From an uncultured Thermomicrobia bacterium (GTDB lineage Bacteria; Chloroflexota; Chloroflexia; Thermomicrobiales; JALYUS01), in the NCBI GenBank assembly GCA_937968015.1, contig CALBSO010000130.1, forward strand, positions 1-7,066: 7,066 bases of DNA. Reading direction: 5' to 3'. The position numbers and the translations under genes were made by a program. Shown here one piece after another: positions 5,686 to 7,066 of the stretch. The notes beneath the pieces are model-generated. The model searched no databases. It had not been told where the DNA came from and saw only the letters and a list, made by a program, of their open reading frames with translations. How positions within the stretch are numbered: the first letter of the stretch is position 1; each line of letters begins with the position of its first letter.

Positions 5686-7066
5686 ATGTTTGAATCACTA
5701 AGCGACCGGTTGCAGGCCGTCTTCCAGCGCCTCGGCACCCGCACGCGCATTAATGAAGAAGATGTCACCCAGGCGATGCGCGAAGTGCGGATCGCGTTGA
5801 TCGAGGCCGATGTCAACCTCGGTGTCGTCAAGTCGTTCGTGGCGCGCGTGCGCGAGCAAGCCGTCGCGCTCGTCGGCGCGCAGGCGCAGCGCGGTCTGAA
5901 CCCGGCGCAGCAGATCATTTCGCTCGTCAATGACGCCCTGATTGACCTGCTCGGTCGCGAGCGCGTGCCGCTCGCTATCGCCTCTCCGCCGCCGACGATC
6001 ATCATGCTTGTCGGCCTGCAAGGTTCCGGTAAGACGACGCACGCCGCGAAACTCGCCCTGCATTTGCAGAAGGAAGGCATCTCCTCCATGCTCGTCGCGG
6101 CGGACATCTACCGCCCCGCCGCCGTCACCCAACTGGTCACGCTCGGTCAGCAGGTCGGCGTGCCGGTGCATGAGGAAGGAACGAGCGTCCCGCCCGTACA
6201 GATCGTCCGCAACGCGCTGGCCGACGCGAAAGCGCGCGGCACGCAGGTCGTCATCATTGATACGGCGGGCCGGTTGCAGATTGACGACGCGATGATGAAC
6301 GAACTCGTCCAGATTCGCGATACCTTCCCTCCGACGGAAACGCTGCTCGTCGCGGACGCGATGACCGGCCAGGCGGCGGTCGAGGTCGCGCAGACGTTCA
6401 ACGCGCGCGTTGGATTGACCGGGCTGATCCTGACGAAGGTGGATGGCGACGCGCGCGGCGGCGCGGCACTCTCGATCCGCGAAGTGACGGGCGTGCCGAT
6501 CAAGTTCGTCGGTGTTGGCGAGCGCGTGGATCAACTCGATCCGTTCTACCCGGAGCGGATGGCCTCGCGCATCCTCGGCATGGGCGACATGCTCTCGCTG
6601 ATTGAGAAGGCGCAGCAAAATATCAGCGAACAAGACGCGGCCGAGATGCAGGACAAACTGCTCGAAGGCTCCTTCAACCTCGAAGATTTTCTCGCGCAGA
6701 TGCAACAGGTGAAGAAACTTGGCCCGATGGGCGAGATATTGAAAATGCTCCCCGGCATCGGCTCGCAACTGAAGGAGTTGCAGGCGCAGGTGGACGACAA
6801 GGAGATCGCGCGCGTCGAGGCGATCATTCACAGCATGACGCGCGAGGAGCGCCGACACCCGGAAATCCTCAACTATAGCCGCCAGCAGCGCATCGCCAAC
6901 GGCAGCGGCACGAACCGTGCGGAAGTGCGCGCGCTCCTCAAGCAATTCGGCGAAGCGCAGAAGATGATGACGCAGATGGGCCGGATGGCGAAGCGGGGTG
7001 GCGGTCTCGGTGGCCTCAAGGGGTTGATGGGCGGAGGTGGTGGCCCGCAGATGGACCCGGCGGCCC
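5686..7066 (+). CDS. ffh: Signal recognition particle protein Ffh (SRP54 homologue), 3' end cut by window
   Basis: The GTPase and signal-sequence-binding subunit of SRP; with 4.5S/SRP RNA it binds signal peptides at the ribosome and docks with FtsY. From ATG 5686, 460 codons are open to the end with no stop. The N domain (about 1-90) begins MFESLSDRLQAVFQRLGTR. The G domain carries G1 GLQGSGKTT (110-118), DIYRPAA (140-146), DTAGR (192-196), TKVDGDARGG (250-259) and GVGE (276-279). The Met-rich M domain spans about 300-437, with QMQQVKKLGPMGEILKMLPG and the RNA-binding segment SRQQRIANGSGT followed by EVRALLKQF; the block before SRQQ reads NY, where NG or NA is common. A Gly/Met-rich tail (438 on) runs off the window. 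At 460 residues it already matches usual family length, so few residues should be missing. It follows ftsY in the same direction, and no ylxM gene lies between them. Confidence 0.96.
   Translation, partial: MFESLSDRLQAVFQRLGTRTRINEEDVTQAMREVRIALIEADVNLGVVKSFVARVREQAVALVGAQAQRGLNPAQQIISLVNDALIDLLGRERVPLAIASPPPTIIMLVGLQGSGKTTHAAKLALHLQKEGISSMLVAADIYRPAAVTQLVTLGQQVGVPVHEEGTSVPPVQIVRNALADAKARGTQVVIIDTAGRLQIDDAMMNELVQIRDTFPPTETLLVADAMTGQAAVEVAQTFNARVGLTGLILTKVDGDARGGAALSIREVTGVPIKFVGVGERVDQLDPFYPERMASRILGMGDMLSLIEKAQQNISEQDAAEMQDKLLEGSFNLEDFLAQMQQVKKLGPMGEILKMLPGIGSQLKELQAQVDDKEIARVEAIIHSMTREERRHPEILNYSRQQRIANGSGTNRAEVRALLKQFGEAQKMMTQMGRMAKRGGGLGGLKGLMGGGGGPQMDPAA

Noticed and set aside
5698..6945. 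415-codon open frame on the minus strand inside ffh
   Set aside because: It lies wholly antisense to an unmistakable Ffh with all GTPase motifs. Its translation is Arg/His/Asp-rich low-complexity sequence typical of the complement of high-GC genes.
1..7066. CRISPR arrays, tRNA or rRNA genes, insertion sequences, phage or defence genes
   Set aside because: No regularly spaced repeats, no tRNA-like cloverleaf and no transposase, integrase or defence motifs were seen on either strand. The window reads as ordinary chromosome.

Overview
The window is high-GC bacterial chromosomal DNA carrying six genes, of which the first and last are incomplete. The first 47 bases are not biological: they are the end of an Illumina P7 / Nextera read-2 adaptor, with an 8-base index identical to N703 as I remember it, so genomic sequence starts at about base 48. 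Gene content and protein style (MidA, a creatininase-family hydrolase, an FtsY with no acidic domain, a secreted clan GH-A hydrolase, short or leaderless 5' ends) suggest a Chloroflexota-like bacterium. That placement is an impression from memory, with low to moderate confidence. I see no rRNA, tRNA, CRISPR array, insertion sequence or phage gene.

Layout: (1) 1-47 adaptor. (2) 50-1435, plus strand: exported glycoside hydrolase of clan GH-A, missing its start codon; its signal peptide is still readable upstream of the first in-frame ATG. (3) 1494-2150, minus strand and convergent with it: a four-helix membrane protein of unknown function. (4) 2173-2239: two back-to-back sigma70-type promoters, one for the membrane protein and one for midA, the latter apparently giving a leaderless mRNA. 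(5) 2246-3403 midA-like methyltransferase and 3416-3682 small zinc-ribbon protein, a two-gene operon. (6) 3713-4477, minus strand: creatininase-family metal-dependent amidohydrolase. (7) 4591-5568 ftsY and 5686 to the end of the window ffh, plus strand, separated by 117 bases that hold a -10 element and a perfect 10-bp hairpin.

How the genes fit together: ftsY and ffh encode the two GTPases of the co-translational membrane-targeting pathway, which dimerise at the membrane; here they are neighbours, without the ylxM, smc or rpsP genes often found around them. MidA in other organisms supports respiratory complex I assembly. The exported hydrolase depends on protein export but is otherwise unconnected. 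No intergenic stretch exceeds about 120 bases.

I find no convincing undescribed system. The most useful observations are the adaptor at the contig end and the truncated signal peptide it hides, the divergent promoter pair that resets two start codons, and the hairpin in front of ffh.
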